A DNA stretch of 64,000 nucleotides from Acidobacteriota bacterium (GTDB lineage: Bacteria > Acidobacteriota > Vicinamibacteria > Fen-336): positions 32,621-96,620 of the forward strand of contig WYBL01000147.1 of the NCBI GenBank assembly GCA_011526565.1, read 5' to 3'. The translations under genes were made by a program, and so were the position numbers. Shown here piece after piece: positions 51,690 to 59,819 of the stretch. Numbering within the stretch: the stretch's first letter is position 1; every line of letters starts with the position of its first letter. The notes beneath the pieces are model-generated. The model ran no database searches. It saw only the letters and a program-made list of their open reading frames with translations, and was not told the origin of the DNA.

Positions 51690-52657
51690 GCGGCTGCGAC
51701 CCGCTGCGGGTCCACGCGCTGCACGACGGCACGCTGCGCGGCGACAGCCGCGCCGACGCGGAGCGGCACGTCGCCGCCTGCGCCGACTGCGCGCGCGCGC
51801 TGGCGGAGCTGCGCGCGCTCGAGGCGCTCGCCGCCGAAGACCCGGAAGTGCCGGCGGGTTACTTCGACGCGCTGCCGGCGCGGATCACGGCCCGCGCGAC
51901 GCGGCGGCCGCGCGCGGTGTGGTCGCGGCCCGTCGCCTGGGCAGGTGCCCTCGCCGCGGCGCTGCTGCTCGCGCTGGTCACGCCGCGCCTGCTGCAGCGC
52001 CCGCTCGCCCCGGCCGAAACGGCGGCGCCGATGGCGACGCTCCCCGCGGTGGGAGAGTCGCATCCGCCGGCGTCCGCGGCCGCTGTTCCGGCCCCGCCGA
52101 CCGCGGCTCTCCCCGACCGCGAAACGCGGGCCGCGGACGAGTCCCGGGCTGCAGGCTCCGCCGCGCCAGCGCCCGCGGCCGTACCGGCGGCGCCCGATCG
52201 TGGCCCGCACGACGAGACGCCGGCTGCGCTCGCGCCGCAGCGCGTCGACACCGCATCGACTGCGGCCGCGGCACCGGAGCCACTCCGGCGGGAGGCACCC
52301 GCTGCGCTCGCGGAGGCCGAGGGGCAGGCGGCGGACGCGGTGGCGCTGCAGAAGAGCGCCCCGCGCGCGGCGGCGGCGGGCCTGGCGGCCGGTGTCGCGA
52401 CGGCGCCGGTCCCCGACGCCCTCGACCGGGCCCGCGCAGAGCGCGACCGGCTCGTCCGCGAGGCGCTGCAGCCGGGTGCCGATCTCGCTGCCCAACGCCG
52501 GGCGTTCGACGCCGCCGCCGTGGTGGTGCGGGAGGGTGGCGACGGCGCCGACCGCTCCCTGCTCCGGGCCCGGGCCGACGTCTACATGGCGCGAACCACG
52601 GACCCGGCGGAACGCCGTCGCGTGCGCGCGGTGCTGCGCGAGCTTGCGGCGCGCTGA
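51686..52657 (+). CDS. Zinc-finger anti-sigma factor with periplasmic tail
   Basis: 323 residues from GTG 51686. The zinc motif HVAACADC supplies His28, Cys32 and Cys35, typical of ZAS-type anti-sigma domains. A membrane helix at about 83-100 (AWAGALAAALLLALVTP) is followed by a long Ala/Pro-rich periplasmic part and a charged C-terminal helix. It would hold the ECF factor at the membrane until an envelope signal arrives. The target promoters are unknown. Confidence 0.9.
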   Translation: MSGCDPLRVHALHDGTLRGDSRADAERHVAACADCARALAELRALEALAAEDPEVPAGYFDALPARITARATRRPRAVWSRPVAWAGALAAALLLALVTPRLLQRPLAPAETAAPMATLPAVGESHPPASAAAVPAPPTAALPDRETRAADESRAAGSAAPAPAAVPAAPDRGPHDETPAALAPQRVDTASTAAAAPEPLRREAPAALAEAEGQAADAVALQKSAPRAAAAGLAAGVATAPVPDALDRARAERDRLVREALQPGADLAAQRRAFDAAAVVVREGGDGADRSLLRARADVYMARTTDPAERRRVRAVLRELAAR

Positions 52658-52664
52658 ACGACGC

Positions 52665-54155
52665 TCAGGCGCCCTCGGCAGCCGCCACGGGCGTCGCCGG
52701 CTCGGCGTCGTCGCGATCGAGGCGCTCGATCGTGAAGCCCGTGAACCCGTAGAGCGCCGAGACCAGCGGGTTGAGCAGGTTGAAGAAGCAGAACGGCAGG
52801 TAGGCGGTGGTGGCGACGCCGAGCGTCGTCGCCATGAACGCGCCGCAGGTGTTCCACGGGACGAGAGCGGAGGTCAGCGTGCCGGCGTCCTCCAGCGCTC
52901 GCGACAGGTTCTTCGGGTGCAGCCCGCGCCGCGCGTACTCGGCGCGGAACATGCGCCCGGGCAGCACGATCGCGATGTACTGGTCGGAGGCGATCGCGTT
53001 GGTGCCGATGCAGGTGCCGAGGGTGGCCGCGATCAGCGAGCCGGTGCCGCGCACCAGGCTCAGCACCGCCGCCGCGATCCGCTCCAGCGCGCCGGTCGTC
53101 TCCATCACCGCGCCGAAGGTCATGGCGCACAGGATCAGCCACACGGTGTTGAGCATGCTGCTCATGCCGCCGCGCGAGAGCAGCGCGTCGAGCGCCGCGT
53201 TGCCCGACTCCAGCTTGAAGCCGCTGCCGAGCGCCGTCCACACCCCCTGCGCGAGCGCCACCGGCTGCGGCAGTGCGGTCTCGCCGACGAACCGCAGCAC
53301 CGCACCCTGCTGGAACAGCACCGCGAACAGCCCGCCGACCAGCGCCCCGATCAGCAGCGCGGGCGAAGCCGGCATCCGCCGCCACACCATCAGCAGCACC
53401 AGCGCCGGCGGGATCAGCAGGTGCAGCCCGATGTCGAAGCTGCCGCGCAGGGAGGAGAGGATCGCCTCGAGGTCGGCGCCGGCGGCGGGCGTGCCCCAGA
53501 GCAGCCCGGCCCCGGCAAAGAGCAGCACCGCGATCACGATCGACGGCGTCGTCGTCCACGCCATGTGCTTGATGTGGACGAACAGGTCGGTGCCGGCCAT
53601 CGCGGGGGCCAGGTTGGTGGTGTCGGACAAGGGCGACATCTTGTCCCCGAAGTAGGAGCCCGAGATGATCGCGCCCGCGGTCAGGCCCGGGTGCAGGCCC
53701 TGGGCGGCGGCGATGCCCATCAGGGCGATGCCGACCGTGGAGGCGGTGGTCCACGACGAACCGGTGGCCAGCGCGACCAGGCAGCAGATCACGCAGGCGG
53801 CCGCGTAGAACACGGTCGGGTTCAGGAGCTGCAGGCCGTAGTAGATCATCGCCGGCACCACGCCGGAGAGGATCCAGGTCCCGATCAGGGCGCCGACGAT
53901 CAGCAGGATCAGCACCGCCGCCGTCGACAGCGAGATGCCGTGGACGATGCCGGCCTCGAGCTCCTTCCAGCTCCAGCCGTGGCGCAGCCCGACCACGACG
54001 CCGGCCGCGGCGGCCAGGATCAGGGCGATCTGGTTGGGGCCGGAGGCGGCGCCGTCGCCGTAGATGCGGACCGAGCCCCACAGCAGCCCGATCAGGACCA
54101 CCACGGGGAGCAGGGCCTCGAGCAGCCCCGGCGACGTCTTCTGGCCCTGTTCCAT
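52665..54155 (-). CDS. nhaC: NhaC-family Na+/H+ antiporter
   Basis: 496 residues from ATG 54155 with an AGGAGAG ribosome site. Eleven to twelve helices are predicted. The family signature TGSSWTTASTVGIALMGI and the ISGSYFGDKMSPLSDTTNLAPA motif of NhaC/arginine-ornithine-type antiporters are complete, and CIGTNAIASDQYIAIVLPGR follows later. It exchanges sodium for protons at the inner membrane, though members of the family also carry organic substrates. It is convergent with the anti-sigma gene. Confidence 0.9.
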   Translation of the reverse strand: MEQGQKTSPGLLEALLPVVVLIGLLWGSVRIYGDGAASGPNQIALILAAAAGVVVGLRHGWSWKELEAGIVHGISLSTAAVLILLIVGALIGTWILSGVVPAMIYYGLQLLNPTVFYAAACVICCLVALATGSSWTTASTVGIALMGIAAAQGLHPGLTAGAIISGSYFGDKMSPLSDTTNLAPAMAGTDLFVHIKHMAWTTTPSIVIAVLLFAGAGLLWGTPAAGADLEAILSSLRGSFDIGLHLLIPPALVLLMVWRRMPASPALLIGALVGGLFAVLFQQGAVLRFVGETALPQPVALAQGVWTALGSGFKLESGNAALDALLSRGGMSSMLNTVWLILCAMTFGAVMETTGALERIAAAVLSLVRGTGSLIAATLGTCIGTNAIASDQYIAIVLPGRMFRAEYARRGLHPKNLSRALEDAGTLTSALVPWNTCGAFMATTLGVATTAYLPFCFFNLLNPLVSALYGFTGFTIERLDRDDAEPATPVAAAEGA

Positions 54156-54208
54156 CGTCTCTCCTTGCCGATCGCGCGGCCTGCCCCGGCCGGACGCGGG
54201 AGAGCCGG

Positions 54209-54214
54209 ATGCTA
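54209..54214 (-). promoter_or_regulatory. -10-like TAGCAT for nhaC
   Basis: Reverse strand TGTAGCAT; leader of about 50 bases with a good ribosome site. No clear -35. Confidence 0.3.
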
Positions 54215-54298
54215 CACCCGCGATTCCGCCCCGACGGCGTTCTGCCGGAGAATGGAGTGTTTGCGGGCGCCCTCGTCGGGCCTGCGGGAGGACGCGGC

Positions 54299-55312
54299 GT
54301 GCTGGTGGTGATGCGCAAGGACGCGACGACGGACCAGATCGCGGGCGTGGTGCGAGCGATCGAGGCCCGCGGCTACAAGGCCCACGCGATCCCCGGCGCC
54401 CAGCGCACCGCGATCGGCATCACCGGCAACAAGGGCGCCGTCGAGGCGCCGGCATTCGAGAGCCTGCCGGGCGTGCTCGAGGTGATCGCCGTCTCCCACG
54501 CCTACAAGCTGGTCTCGCGCGAGGTCAAGGCCGAAGACACGATCGTCGACGTCGGCGGCGTGAAGATCGGCGGCGACGCGCTGGTGCTGGCGGCGGGGCC
54601 GTGCGCGGTCGAGTCGCTGGAGCAGACGCTGACCGTCGCCCGCCGGGTCAAGGCGGCCGGCGCCCACCTGCTGCGCGGCGGCGCCTACAAGCCGCGCACG
54701 AGCCCCTACTCGTTCCAGGGCCTCGGCCTCGAGGGGCTCAAGATGCTGGCCGCGGCCCGCGAGGAGACCGGGCTGCCGGTGGTCACCGAGGCGCTCGACC
54801 TGGAGAGCCTCGACCTCGTCGAGGAGTGGGCCGACTGCATCCAGATCGGCGCCCGCAACATGCAGAACTTCACGCTGCTGCGGCGCGCCGGGCGGGCGAA
54901 GAAGCCGGTGCTGCTCAAGCGCGGGATGTCGGCGACGCTGGAGGAGCTCCTGATGTCGGCCGAGTACATCCTGGCCGAGGGCAACTACCAGGTGATCCTG
55001 TGCGAGCGCGGGGTGCGCACCTTCTCCGACTTCTCGCGCAACACGCTCGACCTGGCGATCGTGCCGGCGGTCAAGGCGATCACCCACCTGCCGATCGTGG
55101 TCGACCCCTCGCACGGCACCGGCCGCCGCGACAAGGTGGCGGCGCTGTCGCGGGCGGGGGCCGCGGTGGGCGCCGACGGCCTGCTGATCGAGGTCCACCA
55201 CGACCCCGACCGCGCACTCTCCGACGGGCCGCAGTCGCTGACCCCGGCCGCGTTCGAGGACCTGGTCGCCGACCTCCGCCAGATCGCCCCGGTGCTGGGA
55301 AGGAAGCTCTAG
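54299..55312 (+). CDS. aroF: 3-deoxy-7-phosphoheptulonate (DAHP) synthase
   Basis: 337 residues from GTG 54299, chosen because GGGAGG lies six bases before it and because the length matches the 338-residue Thermotoga-type enzyme; ATG 54209 would add 30 unlikely residues. An N-terminal ferredoxin-like regulatory domain (VLVVMRKDATTDQIAGVVRA, about 1-70) is followed by the barrel with AGPCAVES, RGGAYKPRTSPYSFQG and DPSHGTGRRDKV. It joins PEP and erythrose 4-phosphate in the first step of aromatic biosynthesis; the N-terminal domain usually gives feedback control. Confidence 0.94.
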   Translation: MLVVMRKDATTDQIAGVVRAIEARGYKAHAIPGAQRTAIGITGNKGAVEAPAFESLPGVLEVIAVSHAYKLVSREVKAEDTIVDVGGVKIGGDALVLAAGPCAVESLEQTLTVARRVKAAGAHLLRGGAYKPRTSPYSFQGLGLEGLKMLAAAREETGLPVVTEALDLESLDLVEEWADCIQIGARNMQNFTLLRRAGRAKKPVLLKRGMSATLEELLMSAEYILAEGNYQVILCERGVRTFSDFSRNTLDLAIVPAVKAITHLPIVVDPSHGTGRRDKVAALSRAGAAVGADGLLIEVHHDPDRALSDGPQSLTPAAFEDLVADLRQIAPVLGRKL

Positions 55313-56412
55313 CGCAGCTCGATCACCTTGCGTTCGAGGAGGCGGGCGAAGATCAGGATCGCGTCTTCCTCCGGCATCGGGCACAGCTTGAGGATGGAGC
55401 GCACGTCCCACTGGCCGTTGACGCGGGACAGCACGAAGCCCTCCTGGGGGTCGAACTTCTCCCTGGTCAGCGTCGCGAAGTCGACGACCATCACCGGCAC
55501 CTTGTCGAGCGGCACCGCCTTCACCAGCCGCTGCCGCGAGCGGCCCTCGATCGCCGCGATCAGGCCCTTCTTGGCGTGCTGGTTGAGGTGGTCGAGCTGG
55601 AGCACCTGCTCGTAGGCGGCGAGCGCCGGCTCCCAGCGCCCGGCGGCGGCGTGGGCCGCGGCCGCGTCGAGCCCGGAGCGGATGCGGGCCACCACGTCCA
55701 GCGCCGGCCCTGCCTCGACGCGCTGCGCGATCTCGACCAGACCGCGCTCGTGGAGGTCGAACACCAGCGCGGCCGCCTCGAACTCCGAGGCGTAGAGCTC
55801 GAGCGCCATCCGGGACAGCGACTGGCCGCGGGCGCAGAGCCCCAGCGCCTGCCGCTCGCGCGGGTCGCCGATGCCGGCCGCGGCGCCCCGCAGCCGCAGC
55901 GTGGTGTCCATCGAGCCGAACACGGAGCGGATGCGCTCCCACTCGTCGACCCGGCGCGCGCCTTCGAACACCGCGTGGGTGACGTCGAGCGTGATCCGCA
56001 CCGGCACGTCCGCGGGCAACTCGCCCTCGCGCAGGGCGAACTGGCCGTCCGGCCACAGGAACAGGTCGTAGACGGTCTCTTCGGCCTTCGCCGTCAGCGC
56101 CCGCACCAGCGCGGTCTCGTCGAGGGCACCGCCGTCGCGCAGGATGCGGCCGAGCGGCGCGCCCGTCTGCTCCTGCTCGAGCAGGGCGCGGAAGAGCTGC
56201 TCCTCGCTGATCAGCCGCATCCGCACCAGGATGCGGCCCATGTACTCGCGCGGGTCGTTCGACCACGAGGTGAAGGCGAGGCCGTTCTCGAAGCTGATCT
56301 GCTTGCGCACCTCGCCGCGCTCGAGCACCAGGGTGCCGGTCTTCCGGCCCATCGAGATCCACTGCAGGATCTCGGGCAGCGCCATCGTCCGCAGGTTGCC
56401 CGAGAGACTCAT
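55309..56412 (-). CDS. DUF4388 (PATAN-like) protein with helical tail
   Basis: 367 residues from ATG 56412. The start MSLSGNLRTMALPEILQWIS with GRKTGTLVLERG is the DUF4388/PATAN signature, found in proteins near signalling and gliding systems. A second helical domain (about 60-110, ILVRMRLISEEQLFRALLEQ) resembles the GspE/PilB N-terminal domain. A short TPR-like region (about 250-290) and a C-terminal winged-helix-like part (about 310-367) follow. Its role is unknown. It is convergent with DAHP synthase; both TAG stops share one CTAG. Confidence 0.85.
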   Translation of the reverse strand: MSLSGNLRTMALPEILQWISMGRKTGTLVLERGEVRKQISFENGLAFTSWSNDPREYMGRILVRMRLISEEQLFRALLEQEQTGAPLGRILRDGGALDETALVRALTAKAEETVYDLFLWPDGQFALREGELPADVPVRITLDVTHAVFEGARRVDEWERIRSVFGSMDTTLRLRGAAAGIGDPRERQALGLCARGQSLSRMALELYASEFEAAALVFDLHERGLVEIAQRVEAGPALDVVARIRSGLDAAAAHAAAGRWEPALAAYEQVLQLDHLNQHAKKGLIAAIEGRSRQRLVKAVPLDKVPVMVVDFATLTREKFDPQEGFVLSRVNGQWDVRSILKLCPMPEEDAILIFARLLERKVIELR

Positions 56413-56434
56413 GGCGCGAGGGGGGAGCGCGGAG

Positions 56435-56968
56435 TCAGCCGCGGTCCCAGCTCAGGTCCCAGTACAGGAAGTCGCGCCAGCTCTCCGGCGCGCGGTGCAG
56501 GCCGAGGCTGAGCGTGAGCGCGGGCGGGTGGTCCGGCCGCCGCGGCTTGCGCAGCAGGGCGAGCCCCGCCTCCTCGGGCGTGCGGTCGCCCTTGCGGCGG
56601 TTGCACGGGATACAGCAGGTGACGATGTTGTCCCAGCCCTTCTGCCCGCCGCGCGCGACCGGGACGACGTGGTCGAAGGTCAGCTCCTGCGGCGCGAAGC
56701 GGTGGCCGCAGTACTGGCAGCGGTGCTGGTCGCGAGCGTAGACGTTGGTGCGCGAGAACGGAACGTGGGCGTAGGCCCGTTTCATGCGGACGTGGCGAAG
56801 CAGGCGAAGCACGGACGGCAGCTTCACCCGCACCGTCACGCCGCGGATCTCCCGGTCGTGGTGGGCGAGGACCTCGACCTTGCCCTGGAACAGAAGGGTG
56901 ATCGCCTTCTGCCAGGGAACGATCCTGAGCGGTTCGTAGCTCGCGTTCAGGACCAGCGTCTGTTCCAT
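56435..56968 (-). CDS. HNH endonuclease-domain protein
   Basis: 177 residues from ATG 56968. MEQTLVLNASYEPLRIVPWQ is the common start of a widespread HNH family. The nuclease core has a zinc pair Cys84/Cys87 (CQYC), Asp99-His100 (FDHVVPVARGG), an Asn in WDNIV, and Cys119/Cys122. This family is found as single genes in many phyla and its target is not known. The gene is preceded by TTGACG-N17-CAGAAT and no Shine-Dalgarno sequence. Confidence 0.9.
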   Translation of the reverse strand: MEQTLVLNASYEPLRIVPWQKAITLLFQGKVEVLAHHDREIRGVTVRVKLPSVLRLLRHVRMKRAYAHVPFSRTNVYARDQHRCQYCGHRFAPQELTFDHVVPVARGGQKGWDNIVTCCIPCNRRKGDRTPEEAGLALLRKPRRPDHPPALTLSLGLHRAPESWRDFLYWDLSWDRG

Positions 56969-56982
56969 GGCGCTGACATTCG

Positions 56983-57011
56983 ATTCTGCGCCGCGGCCGT
57001 GGAGGCGTCAA
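56983..57011 (-). promoter_or_regulatory. Promoter candidate for the HNH gene
   Basis: Reverse strand TTGACG (57011-57006), 17-base spacer, CAGAAT (56988-56983), 14 bases before the ATG. Confidence 0.35.
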
Positions 57012-57030
57012 GGACGCCAGGGAGCGCGGA

Positions 57031-57675
57031 CTACGCGCGCGCCTCCTGGACCAGTTGCAGGAACTGCCGCGCGCGCTCCGTCAGCACCGAGGCTTCGCCG
57101 CGGCGCAAGGCCGCGAGGTCGACGAGGTCGGCGCCGACCCCGAGTGCTTCCGCCCCCGCCTTGATGAAGTCCTTCCCCGTCTGCAGGTTCACGCCGCCGG
57201 TCGGCACCAGCCGCACGTGCGGCAGCGGCGCCTTCAGCGACTTCAGGTAGCTGGCTCCGCCCACCGCGTTGGCCGGGAAGACCTTGACCATGTCGGCGCC
57301 GGCGTTCCACGCCGTGAGCACCTCGGTCGGGGTCAGCGCGCCGGGCATCACCGCCACGCCCGCCTCGTTGCAGGCGTGGATCGTGTCGAGGTTGAGCGCG
57401 GGGCTGATCACGAAGCGGGCGCCGGCGTCGATGCAGGCGTGGGCCGCCGCGGGGTCGAGCACGGTACCGGCGCCGACCAGCGCCCCGGGCGCGCTGCGCG
57501 AGACCTCGCGGATCAGGTCGACGGCGCCGGGCACCGTCATCGTGATCTCGAACACGGTGACGCCGCCCGCCTCGATCGCCGCGATGGCCGCGGCCGCCTC
57601 GTGAGGCGACGCGGCCCGGATCACGGGGATCACGCCGACGTCCCTGATGCAGCCGAGAACTGCCGCCTTGTCCAA
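57031..57675 (-). CDS. eda: 2-keto-3-deoxy-6-phosphogluconate aldolase
   Basis: 214 residues from TTG 57675, chosen because GGGAGG lies six bases upstream and the length fits the family. Schiff-base Lys131 is in KVFPA, Glu43 in FEITMT, and GAGTVL and PTGGV are the phosphate and substrate loops. It splits KDPG into pyruvate and glyceraldehyde 3-phosphate. Divergent kdgK supplies its substrate, so the pair forms the lower part of sugar-acid (uronate or gluconate) degradation. Confidence 0.94.
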   Translation of the reverse strand: MDKAAVLGCIRDVGVIPVIRAASPHEAAAAIAAIEAGGVTVFEITMTVPGAVDLIREVSRSAPGALVGAGTVLDPAAAHACIDAGARFVISPALNLDTIHACNEAGVAVMPGALTPTEVLTAWNAGADMVKVFPANAVGGASYLKSLKAPLPHVRLVPTGGVNLQTGKDFIKAGAEALGVGADLVDLAALRRGEASVLTERARQFLQLVQEARA

Positions 57676-57695
57676 GTCGCACCTCCCGCGTGTCG

Positions 57696-57707
57696 GACCC
57701 CGGGGTC
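57696..57707. promoter_or_regulatory. Perfect 12-bp palindrome in the eda/kdgK gap
   Basis: GACCCCGGGGTC, flanked by TGTC (57691-57694) and GACA (57712-57715). It sits at the predicted start of eda transcription and could bind a sugar-acid regulator; inference. Confidence 0.4.
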
Positions 57708-57714
57708 GCGAGAC

Positions 57715-57742
57715 ACTATCGCCGGGCCGCACGAGGTGTCAA
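57715..57742 (-). promoter_or_regulatory. eda promoter candidate
   Basis: Reverse strand TTGACA (57742-57737), 16-base spacer, GATAGT (57720-57715). Confidence 0.4.
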
Positions 57743-57771
57743 AGAAGACCCGATCGCCTCCCGGTGCCGCA

Positions 57772-57777
57772 TAGAAT
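57772..57777 (+). promoter_or_regulatory. -10 of kdgK
   Basis: TAGAAT, five of six to consensus, with a leader of about 19 bases that carries GGGAGG. No good -35. Confidence 0.4.
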
Positions 57778-57802
57778 CGCCGCGAGCGGGAGGCTCTGGA
57801 GA

Positions 57803-58756
57803 ATGACCCACGACGTGATCGGGTTCGGCGAGGCTCTGCTGCGGCTGATGCCTTCGGGCGAGGGTCGCGTCGCGGAGGCCGAGCGTTTCCACGCCCACGT
57901 CGGCGGCGCCGAACTCAACACCTGCGCCGCAGCCGCCTCGCTGGGACTGTCGGCGGCCTGGTTCTCGGTGCTGCCGCCGGGGATGCTCGGCGAGCGGGTG
58001 CGGCGCCACCTGCGCGCCTGCGGCGTCGACACCGCGCTGGTGCGCACCGCCGCGGGACGGCTCGGCACCTACTGGGTCGAGTACGGCCGCGAGCCGCGCG
58101 CGATCGAGGTGCTCTACGACCGCGCCGGCTCCACCGTGTGCGGCGTGCGGCCGGATGACGCGCCGTGGGACGCGGTGCGCGCCGCCCGCGCCTTCTTCGT
58201 CTCCGGCATCACGCCGGCGCTGTCGCCCGCGACCCGCGAGCTGACGCTCGCGCTGTGCGCGGCGGCCCGCGGCGCCGGGGCGCTGGTCGCCACCGACCTC
58301 AACTTCCGCGCCCGGCTGTGGACCGCGGCCGAGGCCGCTCCCGTGCTGGAGCAGCTCGCCCGCGCCGCGCGGATCGTGATCGTCACCGAAGACGACGCCG
58401 GCACCCTGTGGGGACTGCGCGGCGAACCCGAGGCCGTCGGCCGCGAGTTGCAGCAGCGGTTCGGCTGCGAGTGCCTGGTGCTGACCCGCGGCGGCGAGGG
58501 CGGCCTGGCGATCGACGGCGGCGAATGCCGGCGCGCCGCGATCTTCCCCACCACGCGGATCGACCGCATCGGGGCCGGCGACGCCTTCTCGGCCGGCTTC
58601 CTGTGGGCCTGGCTGAGCGACCGTCGCGAGCGCGCGCTCGACTACGCGCTGGCGATGGCGGCGCTCAAGCACACGGTGCCGGGTGACACCTTGTCGACCA
58701 GCGTTGCCGAGCTCGAAGTGATCGCCGCCCGCGAGGTGCGCGACATCCGGCGCTGA
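57803..58756 (+). CDS. kdgK: 2-keto-3-deoxygluconate kinase (PfkB family)
   Basis: 317 residues from ATG 57803. N-terminal IGFGEALLRLMP, substrate-lid HVGGAELNTCAAAASLG, and the C-terminal PfkB signature DRIGAGDAFSAGF with catalytic Asp260. PfkB kinases have varied substrates; the assignment to KDG rests on the divergent eda gene and on the YxxxYD-like LGTYWVEYG and VLYDRAGS stretches. It makes KDPG from KDG and ATP. Confidence 0.88.
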   Translation: MTHDVIGFGEALLRLMPSGEGRVAEAERFHAHVGGAELNTCAAAASLGLSAAWFSVLPPGMLGERVRRHLRACGVDTALVRTAAGRLGTYWVEYGREPRAIEVLYDRAGSTVCGVRPDDAPWDAVRAARAFFVSGITPALSPATRELTLALCAAARGAGALVATDLNFRARLWTAAEAAPVLEQLARAARIVIVTEDDAGTLWGLRGEPEAVGRELQQRFGCECLVLTRGGEGGLAIDGGECRRAAIFPTTRIDRIGAGDAFSAGFLWAWLSDRRERALDYALAMAALKHTVPGDTLSTSVAELEVIAAREVRDIRR

Positions 58757-58772
58757 GAGACTGGCGCGCTGG

Positions 58773-59819
58773 CTAGCGCACCAGCATCGCGTCGCCGTAA
58801 CTGTAGAAGCGGTAGCCCTCGCGCACCGCTGCCTCGTAGGCGTGCAGCACCCGCTCGCGGTCGGCGAAGGCGGCGACCAGCAGCAGCAGCGACGAGCGCG
58901 GCAGGTGGAAGTTGGTGACGAGCGCGTCGACCACCGCGAAGCGGTGGCCTGGCACGATCACGAGCGAGGTGTCGCCGGCCCCGGGGCGGACGCCGCCCGC
59001 GCCGTCGGCGTGCGACTCGAGCGTGCGCACGCTGGTGGTGCCGACGGCGACCACCCGCCCTCCGCGGGCGCGGCAGGCGGCGATCGCCGCGGCCGTCTCC
59101 GCGGGCAGCGTGCAGGCCTCGGCCGCCACCGCGTGTTCCCGCACGTCGCTCACGGTGACCGGGCGGAAGGTGCCGGGGCCGACGTGGAGCACCACCTCGG
59201 CGCGCTCGATGCCGCGCTCGCGCAGCCGCTCGAGTACCCGCGGCGTGAAGTGCAGGCCCGCGGTCGGCGCCGCCACGCTGCCGCGCTCGCGGGCGAACAC
59301 GGTCTGGTAGCGAAGGCGGTCGGCGGCGGTGTCGGGGCGGGCGATGTAGGGCGGCAGCGGCACGTGCCCCAGCCGTTCGACCAGTCCGTCGACGTCGCCT
59401 TCGCCCGCGAGCCGCACCTTCCGCAAGCCCTTGTCGACCCCGGACTCGGAGAGGATCTCGACGCGCAGCTCGGACGCGATCTCGATCACCGCGCCGGGGC
59501 GCAGCCGGCGCCCGGGCCACACCATCGCGTCCCAGGTGCCGTCGCCGTGCGGGCGCACCAGCAGCGCCTCGGCCGCGCCGCCGCTGCCGCGCTTGCGGCC
59601 GACCAGCCGCGCCGGGAACACCTTGCTGCGGTTGACGACGACGAGGTCGCCCGGTGCCAGCAGTTCAGGCAGGTCGGCGAAGACGTGGTGGGCGAGCGCG
59701 CCCGTGGCGCGGTCCAGCACGAGCAGCCGGGAGGCATCGCGGGGCTCGGCGGGCTGCTGCGCGATCGCGCTCTCCGGCAGCGCGAAGTCGTAGTCGTCGA
59801 GGTCGAACGAGAGGCTCAG
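58773..59819 (-). CDS. queA: S-adenosylmethionine:tRNA ribosyltransferase-isomerase
   Basis: 348 residues from CTG 59819, in a CTGA overlap with the ruvB stop. The start LSLSFDLDDYDFALPESAIA matches the family's MxLSDFDYDLPxELIA, and upstream in frame there is no ATG, GTG or TTG, so CTG is the best initiator. RDASRLLVLDR, VVNRSKVFPARL, GTWDAMVWPGRRLRPG, PLPPYI, APTAGLHFT and GTTSVRTLES are conserved QueA blocks. It transfers and isomerises ribose from SAM to preQ1 in tRNA during queuosine synthesis. Confidence 0.94.
   Translation of the reverse strand: MSLSFDLDDYDFALPESAIAQQPAEPRDASRLLVLDRATGALAHHVFADLPELLAPGDLVVVNRSKVFPARLVGRKRGSGGAAEALLVRPHGDGTWDAMVWPGRRLRPGAVIEIASELRVEILSESGVDKGLRKVRLAGEGDVDGLVERLGHVPLPPYIARPDTAADRLRYQTVFARERGSVAAPTAGLHFTPRVLERLRERGIERAEVVLHVGPGTFRPVTVSDVREHAVAAEACTLPAETAAAIAACRARGGRVVAVGTTSVRTLESHADGAGGVRPGAGDTSLVIVPGHRFAVVDALVTNFHLPRSSLLLLVAAFADRERVLHAYEAAVREGYRFYSYGDAMLVR

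Noticed and set aside
54209..54298. ATG 54209 as the start of DAHP synthase
   Set aside because: Thirty extra residues (MLHPRFRPDGVL...) have no counterpart in the family, and the GTG at 54299 has a good ribosome site.
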